Translations under genes and position numbers: made by a program
NCBI GenBank assembly: GCA_017308135.1
Contig: JAFKFM010000006.1
Coordinates: 189,724-253,723 of the forward strand
DNA length: 64,000 nt
Direction: 5' to 3'
DNA from: Alphaproteobacteria bacterium
GTDB taxonomy: Bacteria > Pseudomonadota > Alphaproteobacteria > CACIAM-22H2
Notes under the pieces: generated by a model
What the model was told of the DNA's origin: nothing
What the model saw: the letters and a program-made list of their open reading frames with translations, nothing else
The model's database searches: none
In this document: piece by piece, positions 49,379 to 57,495 of the stretch
Position numbering within the stretch: position 1 is the stretch's first letter
Layout of the letters: every line of letters begins with the position of its first letter

Positions 49379-49924
49379 GTGTCCGTCGTGAACGAGGACA
49401 CGCTGCGCCAGGTGCGCGAGGAGATGGTCGCGTTGCTGCCGCGCTTGCGGCGCTTCGCGCGCGGTCTGGCCGGCGTGCCCGATCAGGCGGACGATCTGGT
49501 GCAGGCGGCGTGCGAACGCGCGCTGACCCGCATCGACCAGTGGCAGCCGGGAACCCGGTTGGACAGCTGGATGTTCCGTATCGTCCAGACGATCTGGCTG
49601 GACGAGCGGCGCGCCGTCAAGGTTCGCACCGGCGAAGGCCGGATCGACGCCGAGATGGCCGAAGACGAACTCGCCTTCGACGGCGGGCGCGGGCTCGAGG
49701 CGCATATGACCTACGAGGCCGTGCGCGCGGCGATGGCGACGCTACCGGAAGACCAGCGCGCCGTGCTCGTGCTCGTGTGCGTCGAAGGCCAAAGCTACAA
49801 GGAAGCGGCGGCCGCGCTGGATATTCCGATCGGCACGGTGATGAGCCGTCTGGCGCGCGCGCGCGCCGGGCTCGTCAAACGGCTGGGCGAAAGCGGGGAA
49901 AGCCTCGCTTCACCCGCCGAATAG
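49379..49924 (+). CDS. ECF sigma factor (pair 2)
   Basis: A 181-aa ECF sigma-70 factor. Region 2 is LLPRLRRFARGLAGVPDQADDLVQAACERALTRI, and region 4 LPEDQRAVLVLVCVEGQSYKEAAAALDIPIGTVMSRLARAR. It closely resembles the pair-1 sigma. The start is GTG at 49379; GTG 49388 is an alternative. The anti-sigma gene follows after 14 nt. Confidence 0.93.
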   Translation: MSVVNEDTLRQVREEMVALLPRLRRFARGLAGVPDQADDLVQAACERALTRIDQWQPGTRLDSWMFRIVQTIWLDERRAVKVRTGEGRIDAEMAEDELAFDGGRGLEAHMTYEAVRAAMATLPEDQRAVLVLVCVEGQSYKEAAAALDIPIGTVMSRLARARAGLVKRLGESGESLASPAE

Positions 49925-49938
49925 AGGGACGAAGAAGG

Positions 49939-50991
49939 ATGAGCCGCGACTTCGACGCCGAATTGGCCATGCGCTACGCCGACGGGATGACCGACGCGGC
50001 GGAGACGGCGCGTGTCGAAGCCGAACTCGGCGCCAATCCCGAGCTCGCGGAATTCGTGCGCGCGATGCGCGCTTCCGCGTCGCTCGCGCGCGGCGCCATG
50101 AACGAAGTGCTGCACGAACCCGTCCCGCAGCGTTTGCTCGACGCGGTGATGGCGGCCCCCAAGATCGACGACGAAACCCTGGTCGCGTGGTGCGACGGGG
50201 AGCTCGATGCCGCGTCGTCTTCGCGCGTGGCCGCCGCGGTCGCGAAGAGTCCCAAACTTGCCGCGCGTGCGGCCGCCTTCCGCCGCGCCGGCGAAATGGC
50301 GCGCGGTGCTTATGCCGGCGTGCTGAACGAACCCGTCCCCGATCGCCTGATCGCCGCCGTGCGCGAAGCAGCACCGGTCTCCAACGTCGTCGCCTTCGCG
50401 CCGCGCAAGGAATCCGGGGCGCGCGTGTCGCGCGGCGCGTTGGGCTGGGCGGTGGCGGCGTCGATCCTGGTGGTCGCGATGCTGGGCGCCGGCGGTCTCG
50501 TCACCGGCCGGATCCAGCCGCCGACGGGTTTGCAGCTCGTCTCGGCCGACACCGATCGCTGGCTCGACAATGTCGCGGGCAATTACGATCTCTACGCCGG
50601 CACCAAGGAACGCGAAGGCCGCTTGCTGGTCGATTTCACCGCCGAAGACGTGCCCCAGCTCGCCAAGCGTTTCGGCGCCAATCTCAACCGCAATCTCGCG
50701 ATTCCCGATCTGGCGCCGCAGGGCTTCGAGCTGCAAGGCGGGCGCATGGTCGTGATCGGCGGCCGGCCCGGCGCGCAGCTTCTCTATTCCAACGCGGCGG
50801 GCGAACTGGTCACGCTGTCGATCTCGTTCTCGCGCAGCAAGGATCGCGAAGCGCGTACCGACCAGCGCGGCGACGTGAATCTCATTCACTGGCACCGCAA
50901 CGGCTATGGCTACGCCTTCGCGGGCCGCGTCGAGCCCGCCCGGTTGAAGGCCTTGGCCGACCAGGCGGGCAACGAACTCGCGGCGATCTAA
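49939..50991 (+). CDS. Membrane anti-sigma factor with duplicated N-terminal module (pair 2)
   Basis: A 350-aa protein with one transmembrane helix (about residues 170-190, ALGWAVAASILVVAMLGAGGL). The cytosolic part contains two similar segments: first MSRDFDAELAMRYADGMTDAAETARVEAELG ... NEVLHEPVPQRLLDAV, then IDDETLVAWCDGELDAASSSRVAAAVA ... AGVLNEPVPDRLIAAV. Each resembles the single N-terminal module of the pair-1 anti-sigma. A periplasmic domain of about 160 residues follows (GFELQGGRMVVIGG). No zinc motif is seen. A GAAGAAGG precedes the ATG. Confidence 0.85.
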   Translation: MSRDFDAELAMRYADGMTDAAETARVEAELGANPELAEFVRAMRASASLARGAMNEVLHEPVPQRLLDAVMAAPKIDDETLVAWCDGELDAASSSRVAAAVAKSPKLAARAAAFRRAGEMARGAYAGVLNEPVPDRLIAAVREAAPVSNVVAFAPRKESGARVSRGALGWAVAASILVVAMLGAGGLVTGRIQPPTGLQLVSADTDRWLDNVAGNYDLYAGTKEREGRLLVDFTAEDVPQLAKRFGANLNRNLAIPDLAPQGFELQGGRMVVIGGRPGAQLLYSNAAGELVTLSISFSRSKDREARTDQRGDVNLIHWHRNGYGYAFAGRVEPARLKALADQAGNELAAI

Positions 50992-51000
50992 AAACGCTTT

Positions 51001-51540
51001 TTAGCGCTTCGGCGGACGGCCACGGCGCGGACGCGCGTGGATGGCGCTGGTTTCGTCCGTGCGCGCCAAAGCGCGCATCGTATTGACCATCTGCTGGCGC
51101 AGCTTGCGATCGGTGATGTCGTAATACGCGCGCACCAACTCGATCGTTTCGCGCTTGGCCATCGGGTCGAGGCCGTAGATCGGCGTCGGGCCTTCGGCCA
51201 CGCCCTGCAGATGCTTGCGCCCGAAGCTCGACACGTCCGACGGCATTTCCTCGAAGAAGTAGCTCACCGGCACGTCGAGCACGCGCGCGCATTCGAAAAT
51301 ACGCGACGCCGACAGGCGATTCGTGCCGCGCTCGTTCTTCTGCAATTGCTGGAACGTGATGCCGATCAAACGGCCGAGTTCCTGCTGGCTCATGCCCAGC
51401 AGCGTGCGCCGTTCGCGCAGACGCTTGCCGACATGGATGTCGATCGGATTCGGCCCCGGCGACGCGCGGCCGCGGCGGCCGCGCAGACGCAGCGGCTTTT
51501 CGGCGGTACGCGCGGCGGCGTTTCGGGAAGCACGGGCCAT
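51001..51540 (-). CDS. XRE-family HTH regulator
   Basis: A 179-aa Cro/C1-type regulator. The HTH is VGKRLRERRTLLGMSQQELGRLIGITFQQLQKNERGTNRLSASRIFECARVLDVP, placed after a basic N-terminal 35 residues. The C-terminus has HARPRRGRPPKR, a possible AT-hook-like tail. Related proteins are common in alphaproteobacteria, with unclear targets. It ends 9 nt from the pair-2 anti-sigma stop. A TTAACGTTAA palindrome (51604-51613) lies 63 nt upstream of its ATG and could be its operator. Confidence 0.9.
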   Translation of the reverse strand: MARASRNAAARTAEKPLRLRGRRGRASPGPNPIDIHVGKRLRERRTLLGMSQQELGRLIGITFQQLQKNERGTNRLSASRIFECARVLDVPVSYFFEEMPSDVSSFGRKHLQGVAEGPTPIYGLDPMAKRETIELVRAYYDITDRKLRQQMVNTMRALARTDETSAIHARPRRGRPPKR

Positions 51541-51603
51541 AACGAATTTCTCCTGTAGATCGTGGGCCCGACGATGGGCGCCGTAAAGTTTAAGGTTGTC
51601 GAT

Positions 51604-51613
51604 TTAACGTTAA
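51604..51613. promoter_or_regulatory. TTAACGTTAA palindrome upstream of the XRE gene
   Basis: A perfect 10-bp palindrome in the 203-nt gap between the XRE gene (minus) and cckA (plus). GTCG and CGAC flank it imperfectly. XRE proteins often bind such sites in their own promoters, so autoregulation is possible. The rest of the gap shows no ORF. Confidence 0.3.
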
Positions 51614-51743
51614 CGACACGATGAATTCGGGTCACACCAATGTAGTACCGTGCCGCACCGCCCGGCAACAGAAATAGATTGTTTCCATACGTATCGCGAG
51701 TTGCCTCGCGATCCGGGAAACACCGCGCTAAACTGCAACCGCC

Positions 51744-53654
51744 ATGAAAATTTTCGGATTCGGTAAGAGAAGCGGCGGCGACTGGCGCGCATTCCTGGAT
51801 GCCGCACCGGTGGGTTTGTTCGAAACGGTCGCCGACGGAAAATTCACCTACGCGAACGCGCGATTCGCGGAGATGCTCGGCCGTCCGCGCGTCGAAATCC
51901 TCGGTGGATTGCGATTGGCGGATATTCTCGACGATCCGCCGGCGAATGGCGGACCCGGCGCCGTGTTCGCGGAGCCGGAACGGCTGTCGGGCGAAACAAG
52001 GTTGCGCCGATTGTCCGGCCCGCCGGTCCTGGTATCGATCGAATTGACGCGCGAACGCGATATTTTGCGGGGCGTCGTGCGCGATGCGGGCCGCGAGCGC
52101 GAGATGGCGGCGGCGTTGCAGCGCGGGGAACGCACGTTCCGGCGCTTCTTCGACAATGCGCCCGTGGGTATCGCCTTGATCGATTCTCATGGCCGCCTGA
52201 CCGAAACGAATGCGTCGTTCCGTCGCCTTGCGGGCGTCGAACGCGAAGACGCGATCGGGCGCAGCCTCGGCGAATTCGTCGCCGCCGAGGACCGCAACAA
52301 TCTGATCGACCGCATCCGCACCCTCGCCGCGAATTCCGCCGGACGCGACGCGCCGGACCGGATCGTGCTGCGCCTCGCCACCCGCGCGGGCAAGGAAATC
52401 GACGTCGCGATCTTCGCCCGGCCGCTCGACGAAACGGCGGGCCCGGACGGTGCGATCATCGTCCATCTTCTGGATATGACCGAACAGAAGCGGCTGGAAA
52501 CGCAATTCGCCCAGTCGCAGAAGATGCAGGCGGTCGGTCAGCTCGCCGGCGGCGTGGCGCATGATTTCAACAATCTTCTGACCGCGATGATCGGCTTCTG
52601 CGACCTGCTTTTGCTGCGCCACCAACCGGGCGATTCGTCCTTCGCCGACATCATGCAAATTCGCCAAAATGCGAACCGCGCGGCGAACCTCGTGCGCCAG
52701 CTTTTGGCCTTCTCGCGCCAACAAACATTGCAACCCAAGGTCCTGGACGTTACCGAGGTATTGACCGAACTTTCGCATCTGCTGCGCCGGCTGATCGGTG
52801 CGGCGATCGAATTGAAGGTCGTGCACGCGCGCGACCCGTGGCTGCTGCGCGTCGACCAAGGTCAGCTCGAACAGGTCATCATCAATTTGGCGGTCAACGC
52901 GCGCGACGCGATGGGCAAGGGCGGCGTCTTGACGATCCGCACGTCGAACGCGGCGCGCTTGGCGCCCGAGCGCCACGGCGACGAGGAGATTCCCGCCGGC
53001 GACTATGTGCGCATCGACGTGGAGGATACCGGGACCGGCATCGCCGCCGATATTCTGAGCCGCATTTTCGAGCCGTTCTTCTCGACCAAGGCCGTGGGTT
53101 CGGGCACGGGATTGGGCCTTTCCACCGTCTACGGCATCGTGCGCCAGACCGGCGGCTTCGTGCTGGTCGATTCGACCGTCGGCAAGGGCTCGACCTTCAC
53201 GCTGCTGCTGCCGCGATTCGTCGGCCCGGCGCCCGGCGAGGCGGATAGCGCCGTGCAAGCCCGCCGCCGCGACCTAACGGGTGCGGGCACCGTGCTGCTG
53301 GTCGAGGACGAGGATGCGGTGCGCCTGTTTGGTGCACGCGCCTTGCGCAACAAAGGCTACAAGGTCGTCGAGGCGAAGACCGGCGACGCGGCGCTGGATA
53401 TCGTGCGCGAGATGGGCGTGGAGATCGATCTGATGATCACCGACGTCGTCATGCCGCAGATGGACGGCACGACGCTGATCCGCGAAGCGCGCAAACTATT
53501 TCCCGAAATGAAGATCGTCTGCATCTCGGGCTATGCCGAGGAACAATTCCGCCAGAATCTCGAAGGCTTCGAGAACGTGCATTTCCTGCCGAAGCCGTTC
53601 AGCCTCGACCAGCTCGCCGCCAAGGCGAAGGAAGCGATGCGCCCGCCGACTTAG
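51744..53654 (+). CDS. cckA: Hybrid histidine kinase CckA
   Basis: A 636-aa hybrid kinase that, in Caulobacter relatives, passes phosphate to the ChpT-CtrA/CpdR relay. Two PAS regions (residues about 15-110 and 130-250) precede HisKA with GQLAGGVAHDFNNLLTAM, where the H-box His is followed by D-F-N-N as in CckA. HATPase motifs are NLAVNARDAM, DTGTGI and GLGLSTVYGIV. The C-terminal receiver has VEDEDAVR, ITDVVMPQMDG and LPKPFS. No transmembrane segment is seen at the N-terminus, unlike many CckA. It shares 4 nt with the convergent kinase gene. Confidence 0.93.
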   Translation: MKIFGFGKRSGGDWRAFLDAAPVGLFETVADGKFTYANARFAEMLGRPRVEILGGLRLADILDDPPANGGPGAVFAEPERLSGETRLRRLSGPPVLVSIELTRERDILRGVVRDAGREREMAAALQRGERTFRRFFDNAPVGIALIDSHGRLTETNASFRRLAGVEREDAIGRSLGEFVAAEDRNNLIDRIRTLAANSAGRDAPDRIVLRLATRAGKEIDVAIFARPLDETAGPDGAIIVHLLDMTEQKRLETQFAQSQKMQAVGQLAGGVAHDFNNLLTAMIGFCDLLLLRHQPGDSSFADIMQIRQNANRAANLVRQLLAFSRQQTLQPKVLDVTEVLTELSHLLRRLIGAAIELKVVHARDPWLLRVDQGQLEQVIINLAVNARDAMGKGGVLTIRTSNAARLAPERHGDEEIPAGDYVRIDVEDTGTGIAADILSRIFEPFFSTKAVGSGTGLGLSTVYGIVRQTGGFVLVDSTVGKGSTFTLLLPRFVGPAPGEADSAVQARRRDLTGAGTVLLVEDEDAVRLFGARALRNKGYKVVEAKTGDAALDIVREMGVEIDLMITDVVMPQMDGTTLIREARKLFPEMKIVCISGYAEEQFRQNLEGFENVHFLPKPFSLDQLAAKAKEAMRPPT

Positions 53655-55108
53655 ATTTCCGGCACGCGCACCCAGAAGCGGAAGACCGAGCCCACGCCCG
53701 GCGCGCTTTCGGCGGAAATGCCGCCGCCCATCGCCTCGGTCAAACGCTTGCAGATCGCAAGCCCCAGCCCCGTGCCGCCGCGTTTGCGCGTGCTCGACGC
53801 ATCGGCTTGGAAGAACGGCGAGAACAGCTGCTTGAGCGTGGCGTCGTCCATGCCGATGCCGGTATCGGCGACCGCGACGGTCAACCGCCAAAACCCGTCG
53901 GCTTCGCGGGCACCCGTCAGCGTCACCGACACGCCGCCGCGATCGGTGAATTTGATCGCGTTGCCGATCAGATTGACCACGATCTGGCGCAAACGTCCGC
54001 TATCGCCCGCGACGCGCACGGGCATATCTTCGCCGCGATCGAATTCCAGCGTCAGCCCGCGCGCTTGCGCGCGCGCGCGCTGGCTTTCGACGGCGGCGGC
54101 GAGCGTTACGCACGGATCGAAGCCCGCTTGGCTCAAGCCCAGCTTGCCCGCGTCGAGCTTCGCGAGATCGAGCAGATCGTCGACGATGGCGATCAGCGAT
54201 TCGGCCGAGCCGCGCGCGATCTGCGCCCAGCGCTGCTGTTGGGGATCGAGCGGCGAATCCTCGATCAAATCCAGCGTGCCGACGACGCCGTTGAGCGGCG
54301 TGCGCAATTCGTGGCTGATCATCGCGAGGAAATCGGATTTGGCGCGGTTCGCCGCCTCCGCCGCCAAACGCGCGCGCTCGACCTCGGTCATGTCCTGCAC
54401 GGTCGCGAACAGGCGCGTCGCCAGGCCCATCGCGTCGCGCTCGATGCGGAATTCCTCGCGCACATGGCGCAGCGTGCCGTCGTCGCGCACGACGCGATAG
54501 ACATGGCTGCCGCGCGTGCCCGGAAACGCGACGAGATCGATCAGCGTGTCGCGATCGGCCGGATAAACGCGTTCGCGCCACGTGCGATAGCGCGCGGGCG
54601 CATCGAGCGACACGCCCCAGATCGCGCGCGCGCGCGGCGACCAGATATGCGTGCGCGCCTCAAGGTCGACCGACCACCAGCCGAGTTCGGCGACGTCGAG
54701 CGCCAAAGCGAGATTGGCCTCCGCCGATTTAAGTGCGGTCACATCGACGACGGTGCCGACGCGCAGGTTTTCGGCCTCGGTTTGCCCGACCTCGCGATAC
54801 CAGCGATAGACGCCGCGGTCGTTGCGCCCGCGATAGACGATGTCCATGCGCCGGCCTTCGCGCAGATCGCGATGCGCGGAAAGATAGGCGCGGCGGTCGT
54901 CGGGATGCAGGCGGCGCGACAAGGCGAGGAACCCGGCGCGCGCGAATTCTTCCGGGTCGAGTCCCCAAACGCGCGGCAGATTGGGCGAGTAGCGCATCGA
55001 ATCGGCCGCGATGTCCCATTCCCAGGTCGCGGCACCCGAGATCTCGAGCGCATGCTCAAGCAGCTGCGCTTTCATCGCTCGATCGTGAGGCTGGCTTCCG
55101 CCGTTCAC
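53651..55108 (-). CDS. PAS-domain sensor histidine kinase
   Basis: A 485-aa cytosolic kinase. Two PAS/PAC repeats (residues 20-135 and 135-255, HPDDRRAYLSAHRDLREGRR and YPADRDTLIDL) precede HisKA with FLAMISHELRTPLNGVVG, an intact H-box. HATPase motifs are NLIGNAIKFT, ADTGIGMDD and GGTGLGLAICKRL. It lacks a receiver and is not next to a response regulator. Its 3' end overlaps cckA by 4 nt on the opposite strand. Partner unknown. Confidence 0.92.
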   Translation of the reverse strand: MNGGSQPHDRAMKAQLLEHALEISGAATWEWDIAADSMRYSPNLPRVWGLDPEEFARAGFLALSRRLHPDDRRAYLSAHRDLREGRRMDIVYRGRNDRGVYRWYREVGQTEAENLRVGTVVDVTALKSAEANLALALDVAELGWWSVDLEARTHIWSPRARAIWGVSLDAPARYRTWRERVYPADRDTLIDLVAFPGTRGSHVYRVVRDDGTLRHVREEFRIERDAMGLATRLFATVQDMTEVERARLAAEAANRAKSDFLAMISHELRTPLNGVVGTLDLIEDSPLDPQQQRWAQIARGSAESLIAIVDDLLDLAKLDAGKLGLSQAGFDPCVTLAAAVESQRARAQARGLTLEFDRGEDMPVRVAGDSGRLRQIVVNLIGNAIKFTDRGGVSVTLTGAREADGFWRLTVAVADTGIGMDDATLKQLFSPFFQADASSTRKRGGTGLGLAICKRLTEAMGGGISAESAPGVGSVFRFWVRVPEI

Positions 55109-55232
55109 GCAGTGCGGCTCCCGTCCGGCAAAATTGCGGGCTCCCGAGTCTAACAGCGCGCGACGCCATACGGGAGTTGTCCGATCCCGCGCATAGACCG
55201 AAATTCTTGCGGTTTTTGCAGCCGGGTAGCGG

Positions 55233-55766
55233 CTAACGTTTCGAACGCAGCCGGGGCGGCCCGAAATTATGCGGATCGAGGGCCGCTTCGGGCGGACCGC
55301 CGGCCGCCACGGGGCGCGGCGGATATTTGCCCATGCTGAGCACGCGGTCGTACATCACGAGCCCGCCGGCGAGCGCCACGTTGACGCAGAACTTGGTCGG
55401 GATCTTGATCACGTATTCGCACAGCTTCGTCGCTTCGGGCGACAGCGAGCCGCGCTCCGGCCCCAGGATATAGGCCGCCGCGCGCGGATGGCGGAAGCTC
55501 GGCAGTTCGATCGCGTCCGGCGTCAATTCGATGCCGACCAACGTGCAGCCAATCGGCAAGCGCAGATCGTCGAGCGTGGGCCAATCGTAGATCGGCACGC
55601 TGTCGGCGGCGTCCGACGTATCGGCCTGGTTGGCGACGCGGCGGTCGAACACGGACGCGACCGTGAACACGAACGACGCGCCGAACGCGTGCGCGGTGCG
55701 CGTCAGCGCCCCGAGATTCATGGGTTTGGAGATGCCCTCCACCCCGATTCCGAAATAGCCCTTCAT
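55233..55766 (-). CDS. SpoU-family RNA 2'-O-methyltransferase
   Basis: A 177-aa SpoU methyltransferase without the N-terminal substrate-binding domain. Motifs are KPMNLGALTRTAHAFG, AYILGPERGSLSP and FCVNVALAGGLVMYDR, the last being a variant of the knot motif (usually SLNV). A tRNA target is likely by size, but the position is not known. The start at 55766 lies at the mirror point of the divergent asparaginase ATG, 52 nt apart. Confidence 0.85.
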   Translation of the reverse strand: MKGYFGIGVEGISKPMNLGALTRTAHAFGASFVFTVASVFDRRVANQADTSDAADSVPIYDWPTLDDLRLPIGCTLVGIELTPDAIELPSFRHPRAAAYILGPERGSLSPEATKLCEYVIKIPTKFCVNVALAGGLVMYDRVLSMGKYPPRPVAAGGPPEAALDPHNFGPPRLRSKR

Positions 55767-55823
55767 GATGGGGCGCAACTTGCCTCGCCGCGCGCGCCGG
55801 GGCAAGGTTGGCTTCATCATGAA
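55762..55823. repeat. Imperfect inverted repeat containing both divergent start codons
   Basis: The 62-nt segment is symmetric about 55792/55793. 24 of 31 positions pair, without a gap. Outer arms are TTCATGATG (55762-55770) and CATCATGAA (55815-55823); both start codons (ATG on minus at 55766, ATG on plus at 55819) sit at mirror positions. The inner part has AACTTGCC against GGCAAGGT. It also acts as the whole divergent intergenic region of the methyltransferase and asparaginase genes. Confidence 0.8.
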
Positions 55824-56823
55824 CGCACCCCTGATCGTCGAAGTGACGCGCGGCTCCGCCGTCGAATCCCGCCACAGCGTCGCCGTCGCGATCGCGACCG
55901 CCGACGGCCGCATCGTCGAATCGCATGGCGACGTGGCGGCGCCGGTCTTCCCGCGCTCGGCGATCAAGCCGATTCAATCGCTGGGCCTGCTCGAATCCGG
56001 AGCTGCCGACGCCTTTGCCGTGCCCGAAGCACGCATCGCTTTGTCGGCCGCCAGCCATGGCGGCGAGCCGATGCACACGACCGCCGTGCTCGATTGGCTC
56101 GCGAAGATCGGGCTCGACGAAAGCGCCCTCGAATGCGGGCCGCATATGCCCACGCATGGCGCCACGGCCGAAGCGATGATCCGCACGAGCACGCCGCCGG
56201 GCCGCGCGCATAACAATTGTTCGGGCAAGCATACCGGCATGCTGACCGTGTGCCGCCATCTGGATTTGCCGACGCGCGGCTATACCGATCCCGCCCATCC
56301 GCTGCAAAAGCGGATCGAGAAAACCTACGAAGACTTTTTATCGGTGAAGCTCGACGGTCAGCCCCGCGGCATCGACGGTTGTTCGCTGCCCCAGATCGCC
56401 GTGCCGGTTTCGGCGCTGGCCGTCGGCATTGCGCGGCTCGGCAAACCGGACGGCGTGTTCGACGCATCGCGCGCCGCCGCGTGCAAGCGCATGGCGGCGG
56501 CGATCGTCGCCAACCCATTCATGCTGGCGGGTACCGGGCGCTTCTGCACGCGCGCCTTGATCGCGGCGCGCGGCCATGCGGTGCTGAAGACCGGCGCCGA
56601 GGGTGTCTATATGGCCGCGATTCCGGCCAAGGGAATCGGCATCGCGTTGAAGGTCGCGGACGGGGCCGGTCGCGCGGCGGAAGTCGCGATGGCCCGCCTG
56701 CTCGACAAGCATGGCGGCTTCCCCGACAGCCCACGCGCCGAAATCGACGCGCTGATCAATCCCGTGCTGAAGAACTACGCGGGCCTGACCGTCGGCAATA
56801 TCCGCCCCGCCCCGAATTGGTGA
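55819..56823 (+). CDS. Asparaginase (thermolabile Rhizobium-type)
   Basis: A 334-aa asparaginase of the R. etli AnsA class II type. Conserved parts are FPRSAIKPIQSLGLLES, ALSAASHGGEPMH, NNCSGKHTGMLTVC (family mark with CSGKH), GIDGCSLPQIAVPVS and MLAGTGRFCTRAL. It hydrolyses L-asparagine to aspartate and ammonia. It diverges from the SpoU gene across the 52-nt mirror-symmetric region. It ends 7 nt from the brnA stop. Confidence 0.92.
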   Translation: MNAPLIVEVTRGSAVESRHSVAVAIATADGRIVESHGDVAAPVFPRSAIKPIQSLGLLESGAADAFAVPEARIALSAASHGGEPMHTTAVLDWLAKIGLDESALECGPHMPTHGATAEAMIRTSTPPGRAHNNCSGKHTGMLTVCRHLDLPTRGYTDPAHPLQKRIEKTYEDFLSVKLDGQPRGIDGCSLPQIAVPVSALAVGIARLGKPDGVFDASRAAACKRMAAAIVANPFMLAGTGRFCTRALIAARGHAVLKTGAEGVYMAAIPAKGIGIALKVADGAGRAAEVAMARLLDKHGGFPDSPRAEIDALINPVLKNYAGLTVGNIRPAPNW

Positions 56824-56830
56824 GCGGCCG

Positions 56831-57130
56831 CTAAATCCGCGCGGCCTTGCGCAAGATCGCGTTGACGCGGCTTTGCCAGCCGCGCCCGCCTTCGCGGAAA
56901 TGCGCGACGACATCGGCATCAAGCCGGATGCTGACGGGCGCCTTCACCGGCGCTTTTTGTTTGCCGCGCGCGCGCCGGGCCCGCTCCGCGCGCACGCCCG
57001 CGAAGAATTCCGGCAGCAAGACTTCGCGCGCCGGCCGGAACGCGGCGCGATCGCCCGACTTGATCTCGCGCACTTCGCCATCTTCACGCGTCAACGGCTT
57101 GGCGGGTTTAGCGGCGGAGCGGTTTTTCAT
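56831..57130 (-). CDS. brnA: BrnA-type antitoxin (DUF4415)
   Basis: A 99-aa ribbon-helix-helix antitoxin. The C-terminal DNA-binding part reads KAPVSIRLDADVVAHFREGGRGWQSRVNAILRKA, and the N-terminal segment is highly basic and Ala-rich, the toxin-binding part. It binds and neutralises BrnT and represses the operon. The start at 57130 lies inside the brnT 3' end with a 23-nt overlap. A convergent asparaginase gene ends 7 nt away. Confidence 0.9.
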   Translation of the reverse strand: MKNRSAAKPAKPLTREDGEVREIKSGDRAAFRPAREVLLPEFFAGVRAERARRARGKQKAPVKAPVSIRLDADVVAHFREGGRGWQSRVNAILRKAARI

Positions 57131-57383
57131 GGCGGCGCGCCTCCTTGGCATTGGCTTTGCGCAGCGAGATCACGCGCAAACCCCGATCGGTGACGACGAA
57201 ACACAACACATGCAGCCGACCATCGAGATAGCCGAGCGCCACATAGCGCGTCTCGCCATATTCCTTGCGCCGGTCGATCGCGATCGACGCGGTTTCAAAA
57301 TCGAATTCGATCGCCCGATCGAAAGGCAAACCACGCAAAACGGCGTTGCGTGCACTTTTGTCAGGATCGAATTCGAACTTCAC
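57108..57383 (-). CDS. brnT: BrnT-type toxin (DUF497)
   Basis: A 91-aa RelE-fold ribonuclease toxin. VKFEFDPDKSARNAVLRGLPFDRAIEF gives the N-terminal beta strand and helix; GETRYVALGYLDGRLHVLCFV and RVISLRKANAKEARRHE carry the catalytic basic/His region. The start is GTG at 57383, which gives the normal MKFE-like N-terminus; ATG 57407 adds eight residues. The 18-bp palindrome upstream is probably the BrnA operator. Overlaps brnA by 23 nt. Confidence 0.9.
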   Translation of the reverse strand: MKFEFDPDKSARNAVLRGLPFDRAIEFDFETASIAIDRRKEYGETRYVALGYLDGRLHVLCFVVTDRGLRVISLRKANAKEARRHEKPLRR

Positions 57384-57425
57384 GGCGACACACAGCAAAC
57401 CACGCATCGCCGCGCGCCGTCAATT

Positions 57426-57443
57426 AAATCGTATATACGATTT
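57426..57443. promoter_or_regulatory. Perfect 18-bp palindrome upstream of brnTA
   Basis: AAATCGTATATACGATTT is perfectly self-complementary. Its centre lies about 51 nt before the brnT GTG, inside the AT-rich stretch that probably holds the -10. BrnA represses its own operon through an inverted repeat, so this is a strong operator candidate. Confidence 0.75.
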
Positions 57444-57495
57444 GATTGATTCGATTCGGCGTCGCGAACGGCATCGAAGCCGCTAAGCTGGCGCC

